In this document: piece after piece, positions 1-9,415 of the stretch
Position numbering within the stretch: position 1 is the first letter of the stretch
Layout of the letters: each line of letters begins with the position of its first letter
NCBI RefSeq assembly: GCF_002377905.1
Contig: NZ_DFQS01000050.1
Span: forward strand, 62,001-126,000
Source of the DNA: Psychrobacter sp. UBA3483
Lineage (GTDB): Bacteria; Pseudomonadota; Gammaproteobacteria; Pseudomonadales; Moraxellaceae
Reading direction: 5' to 3'
Length of the DNA stretch: 64,000 nucleotides
Notes under the pieces: model-generated
Told to the model about the DNA's origin: nothing
Seen by the model: the letters and a program-made list of their open reading frames with translations, nothing else
Databases searched by the model: none
Translations under genes and position numbers: made by a program

Positions 1-1619
1 ACATGCTTGAAGCATTTCGTCATTTGGTCACCTGTGGTCTAAATCAAGGTGGCACGCCATCAGTCATGACGGCAATGGCAAAATACTACGCAACCGAAAC
101 CATGCGCGGCATTATCAACGACGGTATGGATGTAGTCGGTGGTCGCGCCGTCCAAATGGGTCCGCGTAACTTTTTAGCGATTCCTTATCAAGCCATCCCT
201 GTTTCTATTACCGTTGAAGGGGCGAATATCTTGACGCGCTCGTTAATGATTTTTGGTCAAGGAGCCATGCGTTGTCACCCTTATCTGTTCGATGAGCTAC
301 AACTGCTACAAAGTGAAGATAAAGAAGGCGCGTTTAAAGAGTTCGATAATTTATTCTTTAAACATTTGGGCTATACCTTTAATCGCGGTGCCAAAGCCTT
401 TGTCGCAGGTTATGTCGGTGGTAGCAGTCACGCGCCAAGTTTTGCCGATGGCTTTACCCGTCCCTATTATAAAGACATCAACCGTTTGAGCGCAGGATTT
501 GCCTTGACCGCTGATATGGCGTTAGGCTTACTTGCTGGTGATTTAAAACGTAAAGAGATGCTCTCTGGACGTTTAGCAGATATTCACGCCCATCTATTTA
601 TCTGTACAGCGATTTTGCAATTTTATGAATACGGTTCTAAATCAGAAGCCGAGCGCTTACACGCAGAAGTGGCATTAAAAAATAGTCTTTATACCATTCA
701 AGAAGCCTTTTTATCTTTGTTTGCTAACTTTCCCAGTCGTATGGCTGCAGGTGTGGTTAGCTTTGTCACCTTCCCAAGTGGCCGTATCTTTGCGCCAGTG
801 AGTGATGAGCTCAAACGTCAATTAGGCGATATCTTTATGGATGACTTTGAAGCCAATCCATTCCGTGACTACCTTAAAACTATGGTGTATTACAATACCG
901 AACCTGATGATGTCATGGGGCGTATGGAAAACGCCTATCAAACCTTACTTGAAGTAGAACCTTTATGGCAGAAATTTAAAAAGGCGGAGCATAAAGACCA
1001 TTTCGAAGGTCTGACCTTTGAGGATCATGTGGTTTATGCCAGCCAAAATGGCGATATTACCGAAGCAGAGGCGGAGCAGTTGATTCGCTATAATGCCATA
1101 CGTTTTGATTCCTTATTAACCGATGTCTTTGATAAGCATTTAGCTAAAGCACAACCTCGCGATAATCCGCACAGTTTGGATAATGCCGTCAATAAACTGA
1201 CCGATTATGCGCAGTTAAAAAACCAAGCGCAAGCAAGAAACGGTGTTGCTACCGACAATTCTGCGCAGAGGGCTGATGCGGTCACTGCCGATAAGCAAGA
1301 ATCAACGGGCGATGACAATCCTGATCACGGCTATGAAAGCGATGGCGATGTCAAAATGGTCAGCGAGCAAGACACGGTCGAAGAAGTGCGTGAACAAGCC
1401 GACTTTAAGGATGCAAATCCTGATGCAGAAGCGCTTGACCCGCGTCGCCGTGATGCAGAAACCCATCTAAGCGAGCGTATGGGCTATAATCATCGTCTGC
1501 ATAAAACGGACTCGCATGCTGACACAACACAGAATCAGATAGAAAACGGCGTAGAAAAACCTGAAAATCATGCTGAATGGCAAGATGGTCTACGTCGTGA
1601 CGAAAATGACAAGATATAA
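1..1619 (+). CDS. fadE: Acyl-CoA dehydrogenase FadE, 3' part (5' end outside window)
   Basis: The first, FAD-dependent step of fatty-acid beta-oxidation: acyl-CoA to trans-2-enoyl-CoA. The frame is open from the first base, so the true start lies upstream; about 539 codons are seen against roughly 800 residues for full-length FadE. The visible part opens inside the dehydrogenase fold (VVGGRAVQMGPRN, then VEGANILTRSLMIFGQGA, with the typical VEG/N-T-R core) and continues into the C-terminal DUF1974 region that distinguishes the long FadE type from short mitochondrial-type enzymes. The last 120 residues or so are acidic, polar and low in complexity and look like a poorly conserved tail. A hairpin with a T-run follows at 1703-1738. 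The two fadD genes of the window, 35 kb away, would supply its substrates. Family is certain; substrate chain length is not visible. Confidence 0.93.
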   Translation, partial: MLEAFRHLVTCGLNQGGTPSVMTAMAKYYATETMRGIINDGMDVVGGRAVQMGPRNFLAIPYQAIPVSITVEGANILTRSLMIFGQGAMRCHPYLFDELQLLQSEDKEGAFKEFDNLFFKHLGYTFNRGAKAFVAGYVGGSSHAPSFADGFTRPYYKDINRLSAGFALTADMALGLLAGDLKRKEMLSGRLADIHAHLFICTAILQFYEYGSKSEAERLHAEVALKNSLYTIQEAFLSLFANFPSRMAAGVVSFVTFPSGRIFAPVSDELKRQLGDIFMDDFEANPFRDYLKTMVYYNTEPDDVMGRMENAYQTLLEVEPLWQKFKKAEHKDHFEGLTFEDHVVYASQNGDITEAEAEQLIRYNAIRFDSLLTDVFDKHLAKAQPRDNPHSLDNAVNKLTDYAQLKNQAQARNGVATDNSAQRADAVTADKQESTGDDNPDHGYESDGDVKMVSEQDTVEEVREQADFKDANPDAEALDPRRRDAETHLSERMGYNHRLHKTDSHADTTQNQIENGVEKPENHAEWQDGLRRDENDKI

Positions 1620-1702
1620 AAAAGGTTTGAAGTTATTGCGGTTTTAAACAGTCACGGTATAAAACCGCCAAATCAGCCTTTACTCATACTTGGTTCGTTC
1701 TT

Positions 1703-1738
1703 AAGCGAGATTATTCAATCTGAATGGTCTCGCTTTTT
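1703..1738 (+). terminator. Rho-independent terminator after fadE
   Basis: Outer arms AGCGAGA (1704-1710) and TCTCGCT (1728-1734) enclose a second short stem ATTCA/TGAAT, and the hairpin is followed by TTTTG. A longer-looped hairpin without a T-run lies just upstream (GCGGTTTTA 1638-1646 with TAAAACCGC 1660-1668). Confidence 0.65.
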
Positions 1739-2035
1739 GCTTATACCCTAACTATTACCAGTAAATTTAATCAAAAATTACTTATATTATTCAATTTAAT
1801 CTAAAAATTTTTGCCGCCAAATAAACTTAAAATACCGTGCGTTTATTCTCTTGCATTTTTTTAGTCATAAATATTTCTTGCAGTCACCCCAACAATTCTT
1901 TTATATTGTCCCCAAAATCTGACTTCAAAGACAGATAACCAACTTTTAGACGTAACAACAGTAAGCATAAAAACGACACCCATACGGCAGTATCGTTTTT
2001 ATGGCTGCGCGTTACGGCAATCAAGGACAGTAGTT

Positions 2036-3409
2036 ATGTGGAAGAATATGGGATTAACGGGCAAGATTATTGTTGCCATGGTGCTGGGTATCATACTGGG
2101 TTTAATTATAAACTATTCAGGACTGAATACTGAAGGCAGCTTTGTTAGTGACTATGTGACCAATGGTTTATTTGCCATTATCGGTAAGCTGTTTGTTAAC
2201 TCGCTAAAAATGCTGGTTGTACCCTTGGTACTGATTTCGCTTATTTGCGGAGTTTGCGGCATCGGTGATATACGCTTGCTGGGTCGTATCGGTACCAAGA
2301 CCTTTTTTATCTATATGATGACAACGGCACTGGCCATTGCCACTGCGATTGGCCTTGGTGTGCTGTTTGGTATCGGTAAAGGTATGGATATCGAAACAGA
2401 AGCGGCATTTGAGGCGCAATCAGCACCGCCTCTGCTTGATGTATTTTCCAATATTATCCCATCCAACCCCATCAGTGCGATGGCGAATGGCGATATGCTA
2501 TCGATTATTTTCTTTGCTATTTTAATCGGTATCAGTATCTTGATGGTTGGTAAACCTGCTAAAGGTTTGGTGCAAAGCTTGGAGCTTATTAACGAAGTCA
2601 TCTTAAAGATGGTGACCATCATTATGAACCTCGCCCCTTATGGTGTGTTTGCGCTATTAGCAAAAGCCATGTCAGAGCTTGGCTTAGACCTTATCTGGTC
2701 GCTGCTTGGTTATGTCGCGGTATTGATTGGCTCGCTTGCCTTCCATTTCTTTGTGACCATGATGATTGTTCTGAAGCTGGCTTCAGGCCTATCGGTGCGA
2801 ACCTTTTTAACAAAAATGCGTGAAGTACAGATTTTTGCGTTTAGCACCTCAAGCTCGAACGCGACGATTCCAATTACCTTACGTACTGTGACCAAACGTA
2901 TGGGCGTCAACAACTCTGTCGCTTCGTTTACCGTGCCCTTTGGTGCCACCATCAATATGGATGGGACGGCTATCATGCAAGGAACGGCGACCATTTTTAT
3001 TGCCAATATCTATGGTATTGATTTGGGCATCACCGAATATTTGACCGTTATTTTGATGTCGGTGCTTGCCTCCGTTGGTACAGCAGGTGTTCCTGGGGTT
3101 GGTTTAATTATGCTCTCGATGGTTTTTGCACAAGTAGGCTTACCAATCGAAGGTATTGGGCTTATCTTAGGGGTGGACCGTATCCTTGATATGTTGCGTA
3201 CTGCTGTCAACGTCAGTGGTGATGCAGCGGTAACCGCTATCGTCGCGAAGTCAGAAGGCAAGATGGATTTGGCTATTTATAACGACCCTGATGCGGGTAC
3301 AAAAGACGTCTTCGATGGCCATATCGATGAAAACAGCGAGCGCGAATTCTCTGAAGTCTTTAGCGATGGTATTATGGGCAGTGAATACGACGATATTAAA
3401 CGTGGCTAG
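2036..3409 (+). CDS. Dicarboxylate/amino acid:cation symporter (DAACS family)
   Basis: Inner-membrane secondary transporter that imports C4-dicarboxylates or acidic/neutral amino acids with Na+ or H+. The 457-residue length fits the GltP/DctA/SstT family. The family signatures are visible: the serine-rich SSSNATIP re-entrant loop (about residues 280-287), GATINMDGTAI in the seventh membrane segment and, near the end, VNVSGDAAVTAIVA, the last substrate-binding helix. Eight or so hydrophobic segments are seen, and the last 45 residues are an acidic cytoplasmic tail. The ATG is preceded by AAGGACAG at a good distance. It stands alone: a terminator lies before it (1703-1738) and another after it (3481-3514). 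The sequence does not tell glutamate/aspartate from dicarboxylate or serine/threonine transport, so no gene symbol is given. Confidence 0.92.
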   Translation: MWKNMGLTGKIIVAMVLGIILGLIINYSGLNTEGSFVSDYVTNGLFAIIGKLFVNSLKMLVVPLVLISLICGVCGIGDIRLLGRIGTKTFFIYMMTTALAIATAIGLGVLFGIGKGMDIETEAAFEAQSAPPLLDVFSNIIPSNPISAMANGDMLSIIFFAILIGISILMVGKPAKGLVQSLELINEVILKMVTIIMNLAPYGVFALLAKAMSELGLDLIWSLLGYVAVLIGSLAFHFFVTMMIVLKLASGLSVRTFLTKMREVQIFAFSTSSSNATIPITLRTVTKRMGVNNSVASFTVPFGATINMDGTAIMQGTATIFIANIYGIDLGITEYLTVILMSVLASVGTAGVPGVGLIMLSMVFAQVGLPIEGIGLILGVDRILDMLRTAVNVSGDAAVTAIVAKSEGKMDLAIYNDPDAGTKDVFDGHIDENSEREFSEVFSDGIMGSEYDDIKRG

Positions 3410-3480
3410 TTTTAATAGTGGTGAAGTTCAATATAGCTAGTGTGAATATAAAATAACCGATGATGAAAGTTTGGTAATAA

Positions 3481-3514
3481 AAAAACCTCAGTTGATTTTG
3501 AACTGAGGTTTTTC
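3481..3514. terminator. Bidirectional rho-independent terminator
   Basis: A perfect 13-bp inverted repeat (3481-3493 with 3501-3513) around a 7-nt loop, with an A-run on the left and a T-run on the right, so it can stop transcription from both sides. It sits between the convergent symporter gene and the TauE-type gene. Confidence 0.9.
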
Positions 3515-3564
3515 TATTTATATCGTAAATTAAATAAGGTTTTTAAAATTCATACCAATACATA

Positions 3565-4320
3565 TTAACCAAACACATATTTCGTCAGCATCGCTATACA
3601 AACCAAAACAATCATTGGACGAATCAGTTTACTACCGCCTTTGACAACCATATGCGAGCCAAAGTACGCTCCTATCGTCTGTCCGACCATCATGGCCAGT
3701 CCCACTTTCCACAACACATTACCGCCTAGAATAAAGAAAATAAGCGAGCCAATATTGGTGGATAAATTGAGCACCTTTGCTGCGCCCGTTGCTTCAATAA
3801 TTTGACGACCACGCAGTGCCACATTGCCTAAAGCAAAAAACATTCCCGTACCTGGTCCGATATAACCATCATAAAATCCAATCAAAGGCGCCACTACCTT
3901 TTGCCACGTGCTTTCTGAGATGCGCGGTGCGGCTTCCACTTCACCCAACCTTGGGGCAAATAAAGTATAAATACCAATGGCCGCAATCAAAAACGGAATC
4001 AGCTTTTCTAGCAAATCAGGCGGCGATAACTGCACGGCAATCGTACCAAGCACAGAACCAATAAAAGCCGCGATAATCGCAAATTTGATACTTTGAGGTT
4101 TGATAACACCTTTTTTAATCATGGTAATAGACGCCGCGAGCGCCCCTGACGCCGCTTGCAGCTTATTGGTGCCTAAGGTTAGCACAGGCGGGATATTGGC
4201 AAGCAGCATGGCAGGAATGGTCAATAAACCGCCGCCGCCCGCGATGGCATCAATAAAACCTGCCAGCGCCGCAACCGCCGTCAGCATTAAAATAATCTCG
4301 ATAGAGAGCGATACGTCCAT
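3565..4320 (-). CDS. TauE/SafE (DUF81) family permease
   Basis: Polytopic inner-membrane protein of 251 residues with about seven or eight hydrophobic segments. The N-terminal AGFIDAIAGGGGLLTIPAML and the internal repeat GFYDGYIGPGTGMFFALG are the duplicated signature of the TauE/SafE family. Members export sulfite, sulfoacetate or other organosulfur anions, but most are uncharacterised. The ATG at 4320 has AAGGT upstream. It is a single-gene unit, convergent with the DAACS symporter and divergent from nhaA, so its context gives no substrate. The family is sure, the substrate unknown. Confidence 0.88.
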   Translation of the reverse strand: MDVSLSIEIILMLTAVAALAGFIDAIAGGGGLLTIPAMLLANIPPVLTLGTNKLQAASGALAASITMIKKGVIKPQSIKFAIIAAFIGSVLGTIAVQLSPPDLLEKLIPFLIAAIGIYTLFAPRLGEVEAAPRISESTWQKVVAPLIGFYDGYIGPGTGMFFALGNVALRGRQIIEATGAAKVLNLSTNIGSLIFFILGGNVLWKVGLAMMVGQTIGAYFGSHMVVKGGSKLIRPMIVLVCIAMLTKYVFG

Positions 4321-4731
4321 GACACTGACCTTGAAAATTTATAATAAAAAGAAGCAAGCTTAACGTTAAAATTTGTGTAAAGGCGCTCATTATAAAGATA
4401 AAACCGTAAAAAAAACCAAAAACCTAGCAAAGTCTGCTAGATTTGTTATATCCACTAAATTATTAATAGGTACTTTGACAGTCGTTGCTTATTCAGGAAA
4501 GCTGCATAAAAGCGTTAACGTATTTAATTGTTTATATGAATAAAATTATGAGAAACTAGATCCATCGGTTTGCTACGTCATCTTTAACGACAATTACGGC
4601 ATGAATGATGAGGGTTTATGGTTTGGTTAAATGGATTTGAGCAAGCCAAAGTAAGAAAGCAAGCCTGCGCAATTTAGAAATTTGAGTTTTTTGCACGATT
4701 TAGCACGTTTTATTGAGTGAATGAGGATAAT
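4321..4731. other. Divergent intergenic region, TauE-type gene / nhaA
   Basis: This 411-nt AT-rich spacer must hold the promoters of both flanking genes. A TTGACA hexamer occurs at 4475-4480, but no convincing -10 box follows at the right distance, so I do not call a promoter. No ORF, RNA gene or clear repeat is seen. Confidence 0.5.
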
Positions 4732-5934
4732 ATGGCAATACAAAGAATCAGAGCATTTTTCAACCTCGAAGCGTCAGGCGGCATTGTCTTAGCGCTGGCA
4801 GCTATCGCGGCAATGATTATTGCCAACACGCCTCTTAGTACTTGGTATGAATCTTTTATTCATGCGCCCGTCGCCATTCAAATCGGCAGCTTTGCGATTG
4901 CAAAAGACGCCCATCACTGGATCAACGATGGTCTGATGGCGGTGTTCTTTTTTTTAGTTGGTCTTGAGCTTAAGCGTGAAGTGCTTATCGGCGAGCTCTC
5001 CAACGTCAAACAAATTATCTTACCCGCTGGCGCGGCATTGGGCGGCATGATTATGCCTGCTATCGTCTACTTACTCTTTAACTATAATGAGCCTGAATTT
5101 TGGAAAGGTTGGGCCATTCCGGCGGCGACCGACATTGCTTTCGCCCTTGGTATTTTAAGCTTACTTGGCAATCGCGTGCCAAACTCGCTCAAGGTATTTT
5201 TGGTATCCATTGCTATTTTTGATGATATTGGCGCTATTTTAATCATCGCTTTGTTTTATACCAGTGACTTATCGCTCGGCTCGCTCGCTGTCGCTGCTTT
5301 GTGTTTACCGTTCTTATATCTACTCAATCGCCGTAACGTCACCAGCATTACCCCTTACATATTAATCGGGGTGATTATGTGGATTGCCGTGCTCAAATCT
5401 GGCATTCACGCGACCTTAGCTGGGGTGGTACTCGCGTTATTTATTCCGTTATTTGACCGTACTGACCCTGAACACTCACCGCTTGAAGAGCTTGAGCACG
5501 ACTTACAAAATACGGTGTCTTACGGTATTCTGCCATTATTTGCCTTTGCCAATGCCGGTATCTCACTCAAAGGCGCAGGCTTTGCCGAGCTGTTTCACTC
5601 CGTGCCACTCGGTATTGCTGCCGGACTGTTTATCGGTAAACAAATGGGCGTGATGCTGATGTGCTGGTTAATTTTCAAATTGGGTATTTCTACCATGCCG
5701 AAAGGTATGACCTTTAAGCAAATCTATGGCGCAGCGTTACTGTGCGGCGTTGGCTTTACCATGAGCTTATTTATCGGTGGGCTGGCCTTTGGTGGCGCCA
5801 CACCATTATTTGATGAGCGCTTAGGTATCATTATGGGTTCAATCGTGTCTGGTATCGCAGGTTATTTAATGCTAAAAGCCACCCTAAAAGACGAGGTCAG
5901 TAATACCTCGGTGGACTTAACCCATCATTCTTAA
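4732..5934 (+). CDS. nhaA: Na+/H+ antiporter NhaA
   Basis: Electrogenic inner-membrane antiporter that exchanges one Na+ for two H+ and serves pH and salt homeostasis. From the ATG at 4732 the protein has 400 residues, close to the usual 388. The ion-binding aspartates are present as the pair D164-D165 (IFDDIGAI) together with D134 in PAATDIAF. The N-terminal ASGGI...AAIAAMIIANTP and the C-terminal GIGFTMSLFIGGLAF-like segment are typical. The frame is open to a GTG at 4717, but GAGG sits five bases before the ATG at 4732 and the resulting MAIQRIRAFF matches the family N-terminus, so 4732 is chosen. A 7-bp hairpin without a T-run follows (5945-5951 with 5966-5972). The DUF2236 gene begins about 100 nt downstream. 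Confidence 0.96.
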   Translation: MAIQRIRAFFNLEASGGIVLALAAIAAMIIANTPLSTWYESFIHAPVAIQIGSFAIAKDAHHWINDGLMAVFFFLVGLELKREVLIGELSNVKQIILPAGAALGGMIMPAIVYLLFNYNEPEFWKGWAIPAATDIAFALGILSLLGNRVPNSLKVFLVSIAIFDDIGAILIIALFYTSDLSLGSLAVAALCLPFLYLLNRRNVTSITPYILIGVIMWIAVLKSGIHATLAGVVLALFIPLFDRTDPEHSPLEELEHDLQNTVSYGILPLFAFANAGISLKGAGFAELFHSVPLGIAAGLFIGKQMGVMLMCWLIFKLGISTMPKGMTFKQIYGAALLCGVGFTMSLFIGGLAFGGATPLFDERLGIIMGSIVSGIAGYLMLKATLKDEVSNTSVDLTHHS

Positions 5935-6037
5935 GCACTCATTAAGCGTGAGCGACTTATGACTATCACGCTAAATAAGCCGCTTAATGCGCTTAAGATG
6001 AGTGGATAAAAGCAGACGATATAGAGTAGATAATAAT

Positions 6038-7423
6038 ATGGATGCCATCGATATTGCTAAAAACAATGCCAAAGGAAATAGCGCCAGTGCTCGACAAAAA
6101 ACTGACCCTAAGCCTTCAATTCACGCTTACCAGCGCCATGGACGCACGACGGCGATTGATGACCATAGTGATCTACAAGTCTTAAAGCGTATTAACCGTT
6201 ATTTATTACCAAAAGACTCTGTTATTTCGCAAGAGTTGTTGGAGGAAATGGTTGCAGGCTATGATATCGGTGATCCAGTGGCAGATGCATTAGCCGCTGA
6301 CGGTATTCGTTTTGCCAAACCCTTGCAGCAATTTGTCATTAGCGATAGTAATGGTGGCAATGAAAGCAACTTCGATACTAACCTTTTAAACAACCCTGCA
6401 TTTAACGCCTTAACCGAGCAATTTAGCAGCCATCCTGCTTGGTTTGACCCTAAGCTTGCACACATCGGTGCAGTTGCTTACCGACGTTATCCATTGATGC
6501 TGATTTGGCTGTTACGTAATGTCGCGTTAATGGCCGGCTATAGTATTCCCGCCCTCTCCCTACCGCTCATTCAAACGGGTGCATTAATGCATGACGCCCT
6601 ACCACGTTTGATGCGTACGTATGCCTATATCTTAGCCGTCTCTGAACATCCACAACTAAACTCTAGCGCTTATAATAACCGTCAACCGATAGAGCAGGTA
6701 TTGGCGATTGGCTCAGAAGGCTGGCGGCAGTCTATCAAGGTGCGGCAAATTCACACTACAGTGCGGCAAAACTTACTCAAAGGTAAAGGCAATGCCGCTA
6801 AAGGTATCATACCGAGTACCGACCAACACCATCATCCAGATGGCAGTTGGAATACTGACTATTGGGGTCTACCGATTAATCAAACCGATATGATTGCCAC
6901 CCACTTGCAGTTTTCATTATTGATTATGCGCGGGTTGCGGCTGCTTGGCGCCCGTATCAGCACTGAGGAAGCAGAAGGTATCTTGCATTTATGGAATCTT
7001 GCCAGCTATTGGATGGGCGTTGATTTACAGCGCTTACCAAAAGATGAAGCCGCTTGTTGGGAATGGCTCTATACCTATTTATCGATTCAACAGCTTGATT
7101 TTAAAATGGGTCAGCCACTAGCCAAAGCGCTGCACGATTTGCCGCGGCAGCTGATGGGTGAGGACAATCGCCGTGGACGTTTCGTTGAAATGGTCAATGC
7201 CAGCGTGACGCGCACTTTGGTCGGCGATGATATCGGCGACGGGCTGGATCTACCAAAATCGAAAATCCGTTTTGGCGTCTTATCGTCGGTGCCGATTCTT
7301 TTTGCGCTTGATACGGCACGCCAGCACAATCAAAGTGTGGCTGAAAAATTAGAAGCCTTCCGCGCCAAACGCCAAGATAATATGAATTGGTGGCTAAAGA
7401 AAAACGACGATTATTATAAATAA
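6038..7423 (+). CDS. MpaB/Lcp-type (DUF2236) oxygenase-family protein
   Basis: A 461-residue protein whose central part resembles the DUF2236 family (fungal MpaB, rubber-cleaving Lcp). In Lcp the domain binds haem b through a histidine and cleaves C=C bonds oxidatively. Seen here: the helical core YPLMLIWLLRNVALMAGYSIPAL, then VRQIHTTVR near residues 233-242, which fits the R-x-x-H-x-x-V/T-R haem-ligand motif, and after it WGLPINQTDMIATHLQFS, the usual partner segment. The first 80 residues are polar and probably disordered, and no signal peptide is seen, unlike secreted Lcp. The frame opens at a GTG at 6002; the ATG at 6038 is preferred, although neither has a strong ribosome site. It follows nhaA by about 100 nt on the same strand. 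Substrate is unknown. Confidence 0.75.
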   Translation: MDAIDIAKNNAKGNSASARQKTDPKPSIHAYQRHGRTTAIDDHSDLQVLKRINRYLLPKDSVISQELLEEMVAGYDIGDPVADALAADGIRFAKPLQQFVISDSNGGNESNFDTNLLNNPAFNALTEQFSSHPAWFDPKLAHIGAVAYRRYPLMLIWLLRNVALMAGYSIPALSLPLIQTGALMHDALPRLMRTYAYILAVSEHPQLNSSAYNNRQPIEQVLAIGSEGWRQSIKVRQIHTTVRQNLLKGKGNAAKGIIPSTDQHHHPDGSWNTDYWGLPINQTDMIATHLQFSLLIMRGLRLLGARISTEEAEGILHLWNLASYWMGVDLQRLPKDEAACWEWLYTYLSIQQLDFKMGQPLAKALHDLPRQLMGEDNRRGRFVEMVNASVTRTLVGDDIGDGLDLPKSKIRFGVLSSVPILFALDTARQHNQSVAEKLEAFRAKRQDNMNWWLKKNDDYYK

Positions 7424-7682
7424 AGCATGATAAATGCAGGCAATTTAAAGGGAGGAGTCACTTACTATTAGATAATACTGATAACAAATAATATTATGTA
7501 AATCTATAAACCATAACTAGAAAGCATATGTTGAATATTATTAGTAGTAAATAGAATATGTTAAGCCATTATCAACAGCGTCTACAATAACTATAATAAA
7601 TCCGCAAAAGACGCACTTGGCTTTGATTAGAAAATGCTGCTACTTTAGATACTCCAATGAATCACCGCAAGCGACTGACGTG

Positions 7683-8420
7683 TTAATGACGCGTATTCTG
7701 GATGCGGTAATACCACTCGAGTTGCCGATCAAAGCCCGTCTCTAACAAGCTGGCTATGACGCGTCCTGTCAGACCCCAAACCGTTTCACCATCGACCTGC
7801 CAACTAGGCGTGAGGATAGTCGCGGTCTGATCTTGCATCGTATATTCTATCGCATACTCTACAGTAGGCTGGGTGAGCAAGGTTTCAAAATCTGCCCAAA
7901 AGATACGCGAGATTTCACCAAGCTCAGGTACTAGCAATAAATCCGGCGCAATCAGCGCCACAATAGGACGCACGCTCATGCCGCTTTTTGAAGTTTGAAT
8001 CGGTAACTGGCCAAGCAGTTGGACTTTATCAGGTGGCAGTGCTGTCTCTTCGCAGGCTTCACGCAAGGCGGTGACGACATTATTACCGTCGCTGGCGTCA
8101 TGCTTACCGCCAACACAAGAAACTTCGCCAGCATGACTGTTCATATGGGCGGCGCGGCGCGTTAGTAGCAGCTTTGGATGGCGCTCATGGGTGATAGCAA
8201 CCAATACCGAGGCGTCAGCAATCGGTGTCTGATACAGGCTCTCTAAGACACGAGCGCTACGAGAAGTGTTAGAGCTGTTGTACAACGCAGGTCTGGTGAC
8301 AGCGTTTAAGGTCTCATGCTGCACGCGTTCCGCCAACTTTCGAATGGTGGGATAACGAATAAAGTCTGGCACAGCGACTGAAAATTCATCGAAGTGGACA
8401 GACTGCGGGGGGAGTAACAT
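7683..8420 (-). CDS. Nudix hydrolase, CoA pyrophosphatase type (NudL-like)
   Basis: Probably hydrolyses CoA or acyl-CoA to phosphopantetheine and 3',5'-ADP. Of 245 residues, the central part carries the CoA-type pre-motif LLLTRRAAHMNSHAGEVSCV, directly followed by the Nudix box GGKHDAS..ALREACEET with the metal-binding REACEE glutamates. This spacing between GG and REA is the one found in NudL-type enzymes rather than in MutT. The first 75 residues are a variable extension. The start at 8420 has AGGGC about nine bases upstream. The gene is convergent with the DUF2236 gene and divergent from the HPP gene. Subfamily assignment rests on the pre-motif; activity is inferred. Confidence 0.87.
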   Translation of the reverse strand: MLLPPQSVHFDEFSVAVPDFIRYPTIRKLAERVQHETLNAVTRPALYNSSNTSRSARVLESLYQTPIADASVLVAITHERHPKLLLTRRAAHMNSHAGEVSCVGGKHDASDGNNVVTALREACEETALPPDKVQLLGQLPIQTSKSGMSVRPIVALIAPDLLLVPELGEISRIFWADFETLLTQPTVEYAIEYTMQDQTATILTPSWQVDGETVWGLTGRVIASLLETGFDRQLEWYYRIQNTRH

Positions 8421-8523
8421 TATTATTGCCCTATATTTTTATCAGTATGAAGCATCAAATAGCCATTAAATATAAGTACTGACGACACAAGTAACCATTT
8501 TAAAAATCACATATTCTTAGGAA

Positions 8524-9045
8524 ATGTTTGTGGATAAGATTTTTTCATTAAATAAGATGCAGGGAAAAACCGATGATTGCCCGCAAAGATTACCATTGGT
8601 CATCATTGCCCTTGCTTGGGCTGGCGGTACTTTCGCCACTGCCATACTGGCGCTGTTAGGCAGTTGGCAAAACGTTGCCATGATTTTAGGCTCATTTGGT
8701 GCCAGCTGTTTGCTTATTTTTGCTTATCCCGAGAGCCCCTTTGCCCAACCTAGAAACATCGTCGGCGGCCATCTTATCACCACTTTTACGGGTCTATCGT
8801 TTTTGACCTTGTTTGGTATTGAGTGGTGGAGCTTATCGCTGGCGGTCGGTACGGCGATTGCGCTGATGCTATTGTTACGCGTACCGCATCCACCCGCTGG
8901 CTCCAATCCCTTAATCGTCATGCTCGGTGGCGTCAATTGGCATTTTTTAGTCACCCCTACGCTAATCGGTGCACTCGCCTTGGTAGTGGTGGCTTTGATT
9001 TATAATAATATCGGTCGCGGTCGTCATTATCCGCGTTATTGGTAA
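8524..9045 (+). CDS. HPP family membrane protein
   Basis: Small integral membrane protein, 173 residues, with four hydrophobic segments. The eponymous motif is clear: VPHPPAGSNPLIVMLGG, between the third and fourth segments. A bacterial-type plastid HPP protein has been linked to nitrite transport, but the bacterial proteins are largely uncharacterised, so the function is open. The start is uncertain: AGGAA touches the ATG at 8524 and is too close, while a second in-frame ATG at 8557 would shorten the polar N-terminus by eleven residues without touching the membrane domain. It is a single gene; a 370-nt spacer follows. Confidence 0.85.
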   Translation: MFVDKIFSLNKMQGKTDDCPQRLPLVIIALAWAGGTFATAILALLGSWQNVAMILGSFGASCLLIFAYPESPFAQPRNIVGGHLITTFTGLSFLTLFGIEWWSLSLAVGTAIALMLLLRVPHPPAGSNPLIVMLGGVNWHFLVTPTLIGALALVVVALIYNNIGRGRHYPRYW

Positions 9046-9415
9046 AGCCATCCTGCAAGGTAAAAGGTAAAGCGATCATCTATTATTTGATATCAGTCTA
9101 GCCTAGCGCAATCTGAACACGACTGCATATAATTTATGTGACTGGGCTGGCGCGGTCATCGCTGCCCCGGCAGTGACGCTTAAAAATGCCTTTTTTCATA
9201 GACACAAGGCTAGCTACAATTGGCTTAGCAAAAATGTGTGCTTTTTATTATCACTGCCAGTGCAATGAGAATTTGTGTTATCTTAGGCTTAATGGCTATT
9301 ATCAAATAAAACTTGATAGGCTAAAGTCATATTATTTTATAAAACAAGAATTATAATTCTTCAAATAATGACAACCTTTTCTCATTCCTCTTTTTTATTA
9401 TATAAGGCAGTTGAT
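9046..9415. other. Intergenic region, HPP gene / Nudix gene
   Basis: A 370-nt spacer on the same strand. Apart from the promoter candidate at 9313-9341, I see no ORF, RNA gene or clear terminator. Confidence 0.5.
9313..9341 (+). promoter_or_regulatory. Candidate sigma-70 promoter of the zinc-ribbon Nudix gene
   Basis: TTGATA (9313-9318), a 17-nt spacer and TTTATA (9336-9341) lie about 75 nt before the start at 9416. It is a pattern match only, in AT-rich DNA. Confidence 0.4.

Noticed and set aside
4475..4503. TTGACA upstream of nhaA as a promoter
   Set aside because: No -10-like hexamer at 16-18 nt; the next candidate (CATAAA) is 23 or more bases away.
5998..7423. nhaA and the DUF2236 gene as a functional operon
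   Set aside because: They are about 100 nt apart on the same strand, but nothing in their families links Na+/H+ exchange to a haem oxygenase; kept as adjacency only.
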